Shown in pieces: positions 1 to 10,854 of a stretch of DNA of 64,000 nucleotides. Positions within the stretch are counted from its first letter, which is position 1. Each line of letters starts with the position of its first letter. The notes under the pieces are model-generated. The model did not search any database. It saw nothing but the letters and a program-made list of their open reading frames with translations, and was not told the DNA's origin. The stretch comes from Melastoma dodecandrum (taxonomy: Eukaryota > Streptophyta > Magnoliopsida > Myrtales > Melastomataceae). Position numbers and translations under genes: made by a program. The stretch spans positions 62,001 through 126,000 of the forward strand of contig JARUPY010000318.1 in NCBI GenBank assembly GCA_029817715.1. The letters are read 5' to 3'.

Positions 1-432
1 AAACTTCAAATCCAAATTATAAACAAACACAGAACTAAGCTTACCTTCAGACGACGCATAACAATTGCCATCTTGCCAGAGTCGCTCGCAGGATCAACTT
101 CTTCCTCTGGATTAGTTTCGACATCACCTTTTTCCTGTTAATTACATTTTGACACAATTTCTCATCGTATAGTAATAAATACACAAGTACGTGCATTACA
201 AGGTGGACAAAACTTACAAGATCGACAACTTCAGCATAGACAACTATGAAAATGACTTTCAGCCGCTCATCATCCCAATCTCGACACCGAGGCATTGTCC
301 TACTGGTGTTTCTTGAGCTGTTGTCCTCAACAGACTTTTTGCAAGCATAAAACAACTGGATGTAATAACAAAACCAAACATTAACAATGTTTTGTACAGA
401 GTAAACACTTCACTCTAAACTCAATAAATAAG

Positions 433-940
433 CTAAACAAACACTTCACTATAAGTTCTCACCAGCAGTAGATTAACGCAACCTCCTATATACTTTCCCT
501 GATGACCTTTGAATGCCCTCACTTGACTACAAAGATTATCAAGCACGTGAGTGGCCCAGTCAAACTTACAAATTGCCGCGACATCCCGTGTGGCTAGTAG
601 GTACTCCTTGTCAATATCGAAGGCAGTTGTCGGGCACAGATAGCATCCTAGTATGAAAAGTACGACCTCCGCCTTCCAAAGGTCATCGGGAAAATCTCTT
701 CCCATCATTGTACTTTCAACGGACTTCAGAGATATCTTCCCTCTCTTCAGGTGAAGTTTAAGTTCATCCCGAACGGTCTCCATGTGACCACTAAATGGGA
801 CACCGACTTTCGTAGCAGGTAAGCCAATCAGGGCCTCAACATCAGCAGACTACATTCGGTGTTCCACACCGTCAATTACCATTACCCTCTTAACGGGGTC
901 GAACAACTTAAGACAACACTTCAACGCCTTGTGATGAACT
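433..940 (-). pseudogene. Broken plant mobile-domain / Ulp1-associated (DUF1985-like) ORF fragment
   Basis: The open stretch 433-783 on the minus strand encodes about 116 residues with the pattern LFILGCYLCPTT, then an acidic or aromatic block, then KYIGGCVNLLLV. This pattern recurs in plant proteins of the transposon-associated Ulp1 / plant-mobile-domain type. Reading on upstream in the same frame gives a DVEALIGLP motif, typical of these proteins just before that block, but a TAG interrupts it at about 855. Kaonashi-type MULEs are known to carry Ulp1-like genes, which fits the flanking MULE arm. No Ulp1 catalytic domain (His/Asp/Cys) is visible in the window; it would lie downstream, toward or beyond position 1. 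The family assignment rests on motif resemblance only. Remaining sequence 1-432 and 941-1890 shows short uninterpretable ORFs. Confidence 0.45.
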
Positions 941-1893
941 TGCCTACTTGCCAAATGCAATAGCCCATGAAATCCTAAGTCAGAAAGGCTGCCCGCTTCG
1001 CATCATTAAATGTATTCAGGACAGAAAACAACTTCCGCGGACTACACCTTGTACAAAGGTACTCCTGAGTAAACACACGAAGACTACCTCAATACTAGAA
1101 TCATAATGACTCACAATAATGATGGTTCAACATTTACCTTGTCTTTACGCAACCACTTCGCCTTCTCCTTTTTAGAAGAAGCAGAAGCAGGTGTGTTGCC
1201 TTCGTTAGGAGCTTCTGGAGGGTGATCACCGAATGCCTCGGGTGAATTTTCTCCTGGCAATTCTGCAAATTCTTCTTCCATATATGCACTTTCGAAGAAA
1301 TAACTAAATAGGAAATCAACTAAAGATCACAAACCGAATCAACGGATACCATATCAAACCGAATCAACTTCACATTACACCCCACTCAAACCAAACAGAA
1401 TTCAAACCGAACCCCAAATCACCCACGAAACCACGAAACCGAACACCCACTCCATCACCCAGTCCCCCTCGAACCGAACACCCACTCCATCACCTAGTTC
1501 CACTCGAACCACTATCAAACCGAAACCCAAATCTGTCACGAAACCTTAAACGACTACACACCCTCACTATAAAACTCGACCGACTCAACTAAACCAATAA
1601 CGAAACCACAATGCAGAAAAAAACCCAACTTACCACGTCGGACGACCACCTGATGTCCTACCCATTTCGGCCCTAAACCATAATGGCAGAAGAAAATGGT
1701 CGAGAAAGGGAGAGGACGACCACCTGATGTCCTTGTCGTCCAAACCAGGAGACCCGCCTCGACTTCCACAGCAACGGCAAACCAAACGGACGGAATGGGT
1801 TCGGAGAGGAAACGAAGACGATCGGCGGGAAGGACAAAGTGTTCGAACGAAATGGAGGAAGCATTCAGTAAAGTAGTAATAATACTAGTAACC

Positions 1894-2671
1894 GGGGTAA
1901 AATAGTCATTTCACATCAAAATTTAGAAAAATTAGGTTCGGAGTTAGGTTCGGAAACACTGTTCAAAGTAGTAAAATTTCTTAGTCAAATCCTACAAAAT
2001 AGTAACAGTTTACTACTTATTTTAGTAAAAACATGCTTAAAGTAGTAAACATTTACGACAAACCCTACCTATTTACTACCAATTTTACCAACTCAAACAC
2101 AATTTTACAAAAAATCACAACGAAAGTAGTAAACAATTACTACTTATCGACATAATTTGTACAGTTAAAAGTATTAAATTTTACTACTTTTTATACTACT
2201 TTTACGCTGACTTTACTAAAAAGGAGAAATTTAGTAAAGTCAACGGAGAAGTAGTAAAAAAAGTAGTAAAATTTACTACTTTTTTTACTACATCTTCGCT
2301 GACTTTACTAAAAGTGTGGTTTTCTTAGTAAAGTCAACGAAAATGTAGTAAAAAATGTAGTAAATTTTACTACTTTTTTCACTACTTCTCCGTTGACTTT
2401 ACTAAATTTCTCCTTTTTAGTAAAGTCAGCGTAAAAGTAGTAAAATTGCACTGCGGTGAACAGTTCAGAAGTAGTAGAATTTACGACATTTTATACTACA
2501 TTTTTGTTGACTTTACTAAAAGAAGACCAAAAAGTAGTATTTACTACTTTTTTTACTACTTTTGCGTTGACTTGAGTAGTAACGGTCAACTTTTAGTAAA
2601 ATTTATTACTAATTTTAGTATTAATTAGTAAACTACGTAAGTCTCACGTGCACGTACCGTTAGCCGCTTCC
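1894..2671. repeat. Palindrome-rich terminal arm of element F1
   Basis: About 780 bp consist almost entirely of GTAGTAAA / TTTACTAC units in both orientations. A nearly perfect internal palindrome lies at about 2186-2446, centred near 2316. Its half-arms contain the block GCTGACTTTACTAAA and its inverse. The arm closes with CACGTGCACGTACCGTTAGC just before 2671. The 9 bases after the terminus (GCGGCTTCC) are a candidate target duplication, but the partner lies off the window. Confidence 0.7.
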
Positions 2672-2819
2672 GCGGCTTCCAATGTTTTCGTGTGCAAATA
2701 ATAACTTACTACTTTCTCTTGTCCCTTGTATTGTTTGTATATCTGAATAAACAAAGTAATCAACAAAAAAAGTTTTCTTTTTTATTTTTAAGCAAAGAAA
2801 AGTTACATTTTTTTTTTGA

Positions 2820-3583
2820 CAAAATATCGGATTTTGACCCTAATTATCGGGCTATTTTCATCTGTGGCCATAACTTTATTTATTTTTATTTATGGTCATA
2901 ACTATGACATTAATTTTATTTATGGCCTCGACGTAACGCCGTTGGTGGATCTTACCTACGTGGACTAACGGCTGAACTCGTGGCAACAAACATGGCCATC
3001 CTCTCTTTTAGAAAAAAGAAAAAATATCGGATTTTGGCCCAAATTATCGGGCTATTTTCATTTGCGGCCACGACTTTATTTTTTTTAATTTATGGCCATA
3101 ACTATGACATTGATTTTGTTTATGCCCTCGATGTCCCATATAAAAGAGCCGTCGGGGAGAGAGGGGGAATAAATTCACAGAACAGGATGCCCATCACCAT
3201 CCAAGCGAAGAACCTCACCTTGAATTTATTCCCCCTCTCTCCCCGACGGCTCTTTTATATGGGACATCGAGGCCATAAACAAAATCAATGTCATAGTTAT
3301 GACCATAAATTAAAAAAAAATAAAGTCGTGGTCGCAGATGAAAATAGCCCGATAATCGGGGCCAAAATCCGATATTTTGTCTTTTTTTTAAAAGACAAGA
3401 TGACCACGTTTGTTGCCACGAGTTCAGCCGTTAGTCTACGTAGGTAAGAACCACCAACGGCGTTACGTCGAGTCCATTAACAAAATCAATATCATAGTTA
3501 TGGCCATAAATAAAAAAAATAAAGTTGTGGCCACAGATGAAAATAGCCCGATAATTGGGGCCAAAATCCGATATTTTGCTTTT
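2820..3583. mobile_element. Foldback element (MITE-like) upstream of TRM13
   Basis: Two arms of roughly 355 bp (2820-3178 and 3226-3583) are inverted copies of one another around a spacer of about 45 bp. Both ends carry CAAAATATCGGATTTTG or its complement. Each arm holds two direct copies of that motif with ATTATCGGGCTATTTTCAT behind it, so the element looks composite. The innermost ~60 bp of each arm (containing CCATATAAAAGAGCCGTCGG) match with about one mismatch, which suggests recent origin or homogenisation. No protein is encoded; short ORFs here are accidental. No clear target duplication could be fixed because the flanks are T-rich. Confidence 0.8.
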
Positions 3584-4091
3584 TTTTTTCATTCATCGAC
3601 AAGAATTAATAAGGGTTTTTTTTTTGGGGGAGAATTCCTCCCGACCTTTCTTCTCCTCCGCCGCCTCCGCCTACTGGGTGCGATGTTTCGCTTTTTCTTT
3701 TAATTGAATATATCATCCCGGAGGAGTTGTCGTCGAAGTAGGGGAGGGAAATGGGATTGCCGACATATGTTGATGAATAGTTTGTTTGTCAATTGGGGTG
3801 GCGGCGGAAGTCAATATATCTGCTTTTAAGTATTTTCTCTGCACCTCCTCCGTGCGGGGGGGAGGGTTTCGGATAGTCTCTGGGTGTGCTTTTGTTGGAG
3901 GTGCTCCAGTGCCGTTATGCCTTCTGATCTCCTGTTTGTGTTTGTCGAGGTGTGTCGCCAGTTTTTGTTTGAAAGAATCAGGCCACTCCTACTCTATTGC
4001 GGGACAGCCCTCTTGATCCGATGATGATCGACGGACAAGTTTTGCATTTTGTTGTTACAGTTGTATTAATTAAATTTGTCTGGCAAGGAAG
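3584..4091 (+). promoter_or_regulatory. Upstream / probable 5' UTR region of the TRM13 gene
   Basis: This stretch lies between the foldback element and the first TRM13 codon. It has a CT-rich segment (about 3635-3670), as often seen in plant 5' leaders. No TATA box or ORF is convincing. A TTGTTGTTACAG at about 4050-4061 could be the 3' end of a 5' UTR intron. Confidence 0.3.
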
Positions 4092-6204
4092 ATGTCCCCA
4101 GAGAGGTCCATGATGGAACCACGATGCAAGTTTTGGCTTCCCAAGAAGAGAAGGTTCTGCGCCAATGTTCCTCTGGCCAATTCACCGTGAGTTTTCAGTC
4201 TTTCTCAACTCTTTTATCCTTTTCTGCATTCCTCCTTTTACCGTATACTCAACAGATTCTGTGGAAACCATACTGAGAGATCCGATGCTCAATGGATCCC
4301 ATGCCCGCTGGACCCGTCTCAGTAATCTCTCTACTACCCATTTTCTTGCTCCCTCGGTTAACACATTCCATATCTTTCAATAGTTTGAACCGTGTTAATT
4401 GTTGGGTTCACATTTAGCTCCGTGCTCGCGGAGAACTTTGAAGGACACTTAAAGAGGTGCCCTTTGCTCAAGTTTTCACAAAGCTTGTCCCTGCAGCCTT
4501 ATTTTCGTAAAGGTATTAACGGAGGGAAATATGAAGGGATTCTCTCAAATGGAGGGCATTCGGATATTACTTCTGAAATGAAGCGAACCAGCGTATACAG
4601 CTTGACCATTGACAAATTTCAAGACTTGATTTTCAAGATAAAATCCATACACGAGACCATAGTTAAGCAGTTTGAGGAGTCTTACAAGATTCCGGACGCT
4701 TGTGATATTTGGATCAAGAGACAAATTGACAGGTGCTTCTATGGTCTCAGCATGAGTATAATACTTTGTGATGAAATGAGTAGACCGGGGAAGTTGAGAG
4801 GGTCAGTCGTAATGTGCAGGAAATTTCCATTCCAAGAGAAGCATGTCATGCAGCAGGCAGCTATATTGGGAAACATGGAGGAGTTTGGTCTGCTGAAGCG
4901 GTTGGATAATCTTGACCTGTCAACTGATGACACTGAGAAAGGAGATGAGAATTTGGTTTGTAACGGAAGTAAGAAAAGTGATGATATCCCAGCAGTGGTA
5001 GAGTTTGGGGCTGGAAGAGGATATTTGACGCAAATGCTTGCAGATTGCTATGGTATTGAAAGAGTGATCTTGGTCGAGCGTAAATCCTACAAGCTTAAGG
5101 TCAGTTATTCCTGGTCCGAGGATTGACTGAATTTGCCAAACTATGCGTGATTCTGCTACTACCAATCTGTGTTCAATTAACTGTGTGTTAACTCAGGCCG
5201 ATCGATCCTTGCGACAAAAAGAAAGCTTGTTACTAGAGCGCTTGAGGATTGATAGTACGACGGTCTCTCTTCTTTTTTATCCATTTGAGGAAATCTAGTA
5301 TTAGACCTTTGGTTGGAGAATTCGGACTTCTAATGAGAAGTTGTTCATTTTACAGTTGAAGATCTTGACCTAAATGCCGTTGAGTCCTTGAGAGGATTGA
5401 ACTTCTTAGCCATAGGCAAGCATCTATGTGGTCCTGCAACAGGTGATCTGACATTGTTGCAAGTTTCTTCTTCACTTACTTTCTTGTAGTGTCCCTTTTG
5501 CTTAGCTGGACGAAATTGCCAAGTCGTTGCCACGAGGCTTATTTTCGAACTTTTCACAGACATGACCATAAGGTGTTGCTTGGGAGAAGCAAACAGCACC
5601 GGTACATCTCCAGGCTGCTGCATGAAGGGTATTGCTATCGCGACATGCTGTCATCATCTCTGCCAGTGGAAACACTACATAAGTACTCAAATTTTCAGAC
5701 TCTGGTGTGGAAGTGCTAGGCTGTTTTGTGGTGATCTAAGAGCTTACTTTTTTCTTAAGATAAGGAGCACTTCATAAGCCTCGGACTCGTGGAGGAAGAG
5801 TTTAACGCCATTACATGGTTCACCAGTTGGGCTGTCGATGACGACCACGGTCCAGATCTTTCACTTGCGCAAATTTCTCCTATCCAAATCAAGTAATCAG
5901 CCTGCTCTTAGCTTTCCACTCTAAACTGACTCTCGAGCACCTATATTTCCTAACCATTTGTTCTGATTCAACTGATTCCTTCTTTCCTAGTGAGGAAGGT
6001 CAGGAGCAGGGAGTTAAGGGCGCAATTGGGAATATGGAAACAATTGAAAGGGCTGTGCTAGGTTTCATGTGTAAACAGATAATTGACGTTGGGAGGCTGA
6101 TGTGGCTTCGAGACTCTGGATTGGAGGCACAAATAGTGAGGTATGTTCCACGGAGCATCTCCCCCGAAAATAGCTTGTTGATTGCAAGGAGGATGATAAG
6201 ATAA
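4092..6204 (+). CDS. TRM13: tRNA 2'-O-methyltransferase TRM13 homologue (8 exons)
   Basis: TRM13 family enzymes 2'-O-methylate the nucleotide at position 4 of the acceptor stem of certain tRNAs using S-adenosylmethionine. Exons joined by GT-AG introns: 4092-4186, 4256-4321, 4418-5099, 5197-5254, 5356-5442, 5560-5682, 5760-5892, 5991-6204. They total 1458 nt (485 residues), and all phases agree. Visible features: an N-terminal CCCH finger (C12, C23, C34, H37), a CHHC finger (C48, H54, H64, C68), an SAM-binding loop VEFGAGRG (248-255), the family motif GKHLCGPATD (321-330), and a Cys-rich GCCMKGIAIATCCHHLCQW segment. The C-terminus RAVLGFMCKQIID...ISPEN fits the family. ATGs at 4092, 4110 and 4113 are in frame; 4092 follows an in-frame stop at 4071, though 4110 or 4113 could be used. 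The gene converges with the FRS gene. It appears intact. Confidence 0.93.
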
Positions 6205-6270
6205 TTCAAAGTAAAGTAGTTTTAGCTGGTTTGACATTCAAGCAAAAGATTTTAATGCGATCTGTCGGAT

Positions 6271-8535
6271 TCATTGAGAATTGGCACGTATATTGAGCTC
6301 TTGTTGAATACATTGTGTCCGAGTTGGATGAAGTGCATTGCTTTCAGGCATGTTCTTAACCCTTACAACAAGGCCTCTTAGTTCAGCCTCAGCATAAGTG
6401 AATCTTCCCGTAGATACCAATGATTCTGTCAATAGATCTGAAGCTAATGACCAGAAAGACTGGACACGTTCATCGGTGATATCGTCATCACCCCCATCAT
6501 CATTCGAGATGTTAGACCGTCTCCAACGTTGGGGAAGGTACTTCTCCGGTAACTGGAAGCAGTTCCTGGCAAGAAGCACTCGAAGCGAATGCCTGCACAA
6601 TAACTTTGAATGTTCGAATTCCTTGCAGGAGCAACAGATCTGCTCGTCCCTGTCCGTCCAAATCACAAAACGCTCTCTATCTAGCTTCTTGTGATGTTGC
6701 ACTAGATACGACCCGTTTGTCATTTCACTGATCGTGTATTGCATAGACAAAGCCATCTCACGCTGCAATGTGCTGAAAGCGTAAGGACTGAGGATACCAC
6801 GGGCATGTTCTTCCATGGGCAAGCATGTCTGGATAATCATATACCGTTCACTAGCAGCAGCTCGGCTCCCCGCTTTGGAAGCAGCTGCAACCTACAATGA
6901 AAATCAAACTCTGAAGCTGTCATAATGTTCGAATCAAGATGTACACAACATGTCAATTACCCATATTGGTTGCTCTTCTTACCTTATCAAAGAACTGTCG
7001 CAAGCATGTCTGTGAGCTCAACAAATTCTTCATTACTGTTCTCAGCGATGTTAAATATTTCAACGTCATTGCATGGCCAACAAAGCAATCCTTGATCAGG
7101 GATGAAGGCCACATGGTCCGGTATGAAAAAAGAAGTTCTATGTGCTTGTCAGAAACCAATCCAAATCGAGTTACCATCGCATCCCATTGCCTCTCGAAAT
7201 CATCCCAGTTTTCGGAGTGACACAATATCTCGAATTCAGCCTTTAGTCCTCCGATCTGACCTCCAATGATTGAAGAGAACCAACTGGGAAGTTTAGACAG
7301 TATGTGCCATATGCTTATAAGATGCTTCGTATTGGGCAACTCCCTCTCAATGGGTTCCCTAAGCCTGGGATCGATATCGGTTATTATAGTTTGCGGAAGC
7401 TGCCCTCTCATGAATCTGAAAAATGTCTGGTCAGAAGAGGAAGACAATCAGAAGATAGACAAGGAGTCCACAGGAGAACGACAGTTTAAAAAAAAAAATT
7501 GCAACTAACCTGAAATGCCCAAGTGAAAGAATTGACATTTTCCTCCTGCAGCAAAACACACCCGAAGAAAATTACATCACCATTGTTATTGATGCCAAAC
7601 CAGAGACCGAGAAGGAACCCGTAGATAATAGAGCGATAGCTCGTATCAAAGGTGACGACATCACCAAACCTGGCAAAAGCACATGTACAATTGCCGAATG
7701 ACCATGCGATGTTCTCCACCTTTCCATTTGCATCTGTAATATAATCATACATGAAATCTAAATCATTCTCAGCTGTATCCTTGCAGGCCTCAAGAAGCTC
7801 GATTACGTCATGCACCCGCCTCTCGTTGAGTTCAGTGTCATTCTCTTGGCTGATTTTCTTACAGTTGCGGACAAAGTTCCTCACGTCTTTTTCGATGAAA
7901 GGCAACTGACCAGTCTGTACACCTTTCTCGAGTTCTAACAGCTTAATGATCCGATTAACTGGAAACCCAGCTTTTGCAAGCAAAAGGATTCGCTCCTGAT
8001 CAGCCTCTTTTATCTTTCTGTAAGCTGGGAGAAGACGAACCTCGTCATCCTTTAACAACTCATGATTATGAACATTACTGAACTGGGAAACAAACCACTG
8101 GACCGATCCATCCACGATTTCCTTTGTCAAGTACAGTTTAGCATCGCAGCCACATCGCACAGATTTCCGATCTCGTGGGTGCTCCACATCAGCCTTCTTT
8201 CTTGGTTGATTGAATCCAGAACGATAACAAACAAAATCTCTTCTATAAACGCCCAAATTTTGGCTCCCCGTTGATCGAGCCTTCCTAATAGAAAACCCAT
8301 TTTTGCGAGCGAATTTACTGTAGTAATCAAAACCGTCGTCATCGGTTCTGAAAATCTGGCCGACATATGGACGGAAGATGGCTTCCGTCGCTGAAGTTGA
8401 CGCCGTTTCATCTTTTCCAGCCTGAGGATTCATAGAAGGCTGGTCAACACCTTCATAATTAATATAACACTTCCAATCTCCACAAGGGCATTGCTGTCGC
8501 CTTATCCAGATGCTACCAGAAATGGTCATATCCAT
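6271..8535 (-). CDS. FAR1-RELATED SEQUENCE protein, FRS10/FRS11 type (3 exons)
   Basis: FRS proteins are plant transcription factors domesticated from Mutator-like transposases. They act in the nucleus, with FHY3/FAR1 as the studied relatives in light signalling. Exons on the minus strand are 8535-7510, 7426-6983 and 6891-6271, with GT-AG junctions in phase 0, giving 696 residues. The order is: N-terminal IWIRRQQCPCGDWKCYI, as in FRS11-like proteins; FAR1 DNA-binding zinc finger at about 69-160 (C103, C128 or C130, H156, H158); MULE transposase-type domain from about 290 (FDTSY with D297; TDID with D359/D361); and SWIM zinc finger C577-x-C579...C589-x-H591. Length is normal for the subgroup. 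The 5' UTR probably lies within 8536-9640. FRS10 versus FRS11 cannot be separated by eye. Confidence 0.92.
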
Positions 8536-9640
8536 ATAAAGAAAATATCAGACGGGCACCAAGTCTAGCATTCCTGGTCTTCGTCCTTCATTTGTATGGG
8601 GGTACTAAAAGAGATTAAGAAATCTCTAAGACTCTAACTATCCATTTGCCATCCTCGTGATACTCTTCTATCAGCAATCCTGAAAACTAGAACACCCACA
8701 CACTAACATTCAGGAAGCTTCATTCCATCCAAGGCTGGACAAGCAGGAGGTACATATGGAAGGCTCAATAGCAAAAAGAAATTTTGTACGGTCGGCAATT
8801 GCATTACATCTCTTTCTGCTCTTCCCACTTCCCGTATCTTTTTCTTTTTTTTTTCTAGATTTTCAGATCATACAAATATAGAGGTCATCCCGGTTCAGTC
8901 ATGAAACTGACCCCTTTAAGAATGAGAAATGCGGTTAAATGCCAATAATGCATGTATATAATTTCTAAATATAACTACTACCTCAATACTCGGCACATCA
9001 CAACATCCTATCAAATTCCAATCTGCAAAAAGAGAAGGGGTCCTCGGTCACAAGACAAGCACACATGAGAGAGCCACCAACACTTGATGCCAGAGCAAGC
9101 ACATTCAGACAATGAGAAGGGCATGAAGGTGTTACATTTTTTTGGTACAAATTTACAATCCCAGTCTTACCAGAATCAGTAGTACTCGGGATAGAAAACC
9201 CAGAACAACAAGTCCGCAATAATGTCCACTTCAAACGCATTTTAACAATAGTCAGTTCACAGGAAAAGTACCATTTAAGAAAACTGAAGGATTTGGCTAG
9301 TCAAGGGATGCTGGAAGGATGTCATAATAGTTGGGATAACGAGGTCAAAGTGAATGAAAGACGAAGGAAACACACCCGCCACTCGTCGTCCATACAGACA
9401 TAGCATCAGAAGTCAAATCCCATGTTAAAACAATGACCGGCCGCGATTGTGTTCTGTGTTCCCAAACCCCATGCACACAAGAAGGGAAACACCAAAACCT
9501 AACGACCTAATTCATCACCACAAAGGAAGGACGACGCACTGTCAGCTCAAAGAGTAAAATGAGAAGATGCAAACCTCCGACGACGCTCCCAATCCACGGA
9601 AACCTCAGACCTCCATTCCCAAATCGAAAATTGGGTATCT
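8536..9640 (-). promoter_or_regulatory. Upstream region / probable intron-containing 5' UTR of the FRS gene
   Basis: No coding sequence is supported here. A minus-strand purine-rich segment around 9560-9640 resembles a leader exon, and the AT-rich remainder would then be intron. This is inferred from position and composition only. Confidence 0.25.
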
Positions 9641-10854
9641 GGCTAGCCTAGCCTTCCTTCGATTGCTCCTCTCTTTCCATTTTCCCCCTTTTTCTTTCTC
9701 GAATTAAAAATCCAGAAATTGCACCTTCTTCTTTTGTTAATGATTTTTATTTTAAATTTTGAGAGTAATGGGTCGATTAAAAATTTACAGATTTCTGAAG
9801 ACGTTTTGGAAGTTCCAACTTGTATTATAATATGGGAACGGTTTGGAAATTTCTTTAGGATTATCCTTTTATGATACACTTTAGAAAGATAACTCCAACA
9901 ACACCTTCTATTTGTTTTCCTTATTAAATTTACAAAGAAGTTCACTAATCAATAAATACATCAATGATATGTTAAGTCCGAAGGTCGGTTCATGTTATGA
10001 TCGAACAACTTGGGACACCAAGAGGGGTAGAAGACACGGTTACGTGACAAAAAAAAAAAATTAATCTAATGCACGTTCGAGAAATATCAACCGCGACACT
10101 GAAATGACAGAGAAAACGTAATTATAATCGCGATAATAGTTCAAGAGAATTACGTCACGATTATAATTGACATTCAAAGGAGCACTTAGAGTAAATTTTT
10201 TTCTGAGTATAGAAATTTCCAACCGCGACACTGTTAGAAAAAATTTACTCTAATTGCGTGAAATGAAACGCTCCTTTGGGTATCAATGACACGATTACCC
10301 ATTGCGACATGCCTCTTCTAAATTATTATCGTAATCGAAAACCGTGTTTTCTTTATAAATTAAAGATAGCGGTTCCTATATAAAGAAGATATTGAAAAAT
10401 TTTTACAATTTAGAATTAAATTTCATTAAGAACTTACTGTATTTTCGTATAAACGCTATTGTGGTTGAAGTCGGACTCACTTGACTTGTAAAAGCCTACC
10501 GGGCGGTTACGAAGTAGTTGTCCTCGAAGCCACCAGGAAAACTATTGTATACACACCTCTCATACGCCGTCAATTTACGTGATCCAAAAGTCCCGTCCCA
10601 ATTACTTCCTTAAACCTTGACTTTGGAAAGAACCCCCCAACATGCAAAAACCCTAGCTTTAACATACAAGATACGTGATGTCTTTGATTTCATTTCATTG
10701 GGCGATTCATTTCTCTGGTAATAATGTAAAGAGGGGGAATGTCCAAAGCAATGTAAAGGTTGCCCTTTCCTTTCAAAAGTAATCGACCTCAGATAGTCAG
10801 ATACCCTCCCTCATCTTTAGAGTCTCTGAACAGATTTAACATAAGACTTGCAAC
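9641..10854. other. Intergenic, upstream of the ATL gene
   Basis: AT-rich DNA between the divergent FRS and ATL genes. Apart from the inverted repeat at 10111-10352, I see no gene, RNA or defined promoter motif that I can support. Confidence 0.3.
10111..10352. repeat. Degenerate inverted repeat (old MITE-like)
   Basis: Arms of about 90-120 bp (about 10111-10202 and 10233-10352) are diverged inverted copies. Shared landmarks are AAAGGAGC, AGAGTAAATTTTTT, TTACGAT or its variants, and GAAAAC at the outer ends. The phrase CAACCGCGACACTG occurs both left of the first arm and in the spacer. No target duplication was found. Confidence 0.5.

Larger units (their letters stand above)
1..2671. mobile_element. 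Right part of a MULE-type element (F1), left end outside window
   Basis: The right terminus at 2671 ends in the reverse complement of GGAAGCGGCTAACGGTACGT. The foldback element at 44971-46419 ends the same way, and that element has a near-perfect 9-bp target duplication typical of Mutator-like elements. The inner edge of the arm (1894-1915) also matches the inner edge of the second element's right arm (45734-45755): GGGGTAAAAT, then a TTTCACA block, then TTAGGTTCGGA. Inward of the arm lies a broken minus-strand ORF. I infer a larger element with a long terminal arm plus cargo or transposition-related coding sequence. The left end is not in the window, so the arm cannot be shown to be a true inverted repeat of the other end here. 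Confidence 0.6.

Noticed and set aside
1894..2671. CRISPR-like or satellite array because of the repeated short unit
   Set aside because: Units are irregularly spaced, occur in both orientations and build large palindromes; the context is a plant transposon end.
2980..3703. ORFs of 97-155 codons in the foldback element
   Set aside because: They read through inverted repeat arms and have no protein similarity that I recognise.
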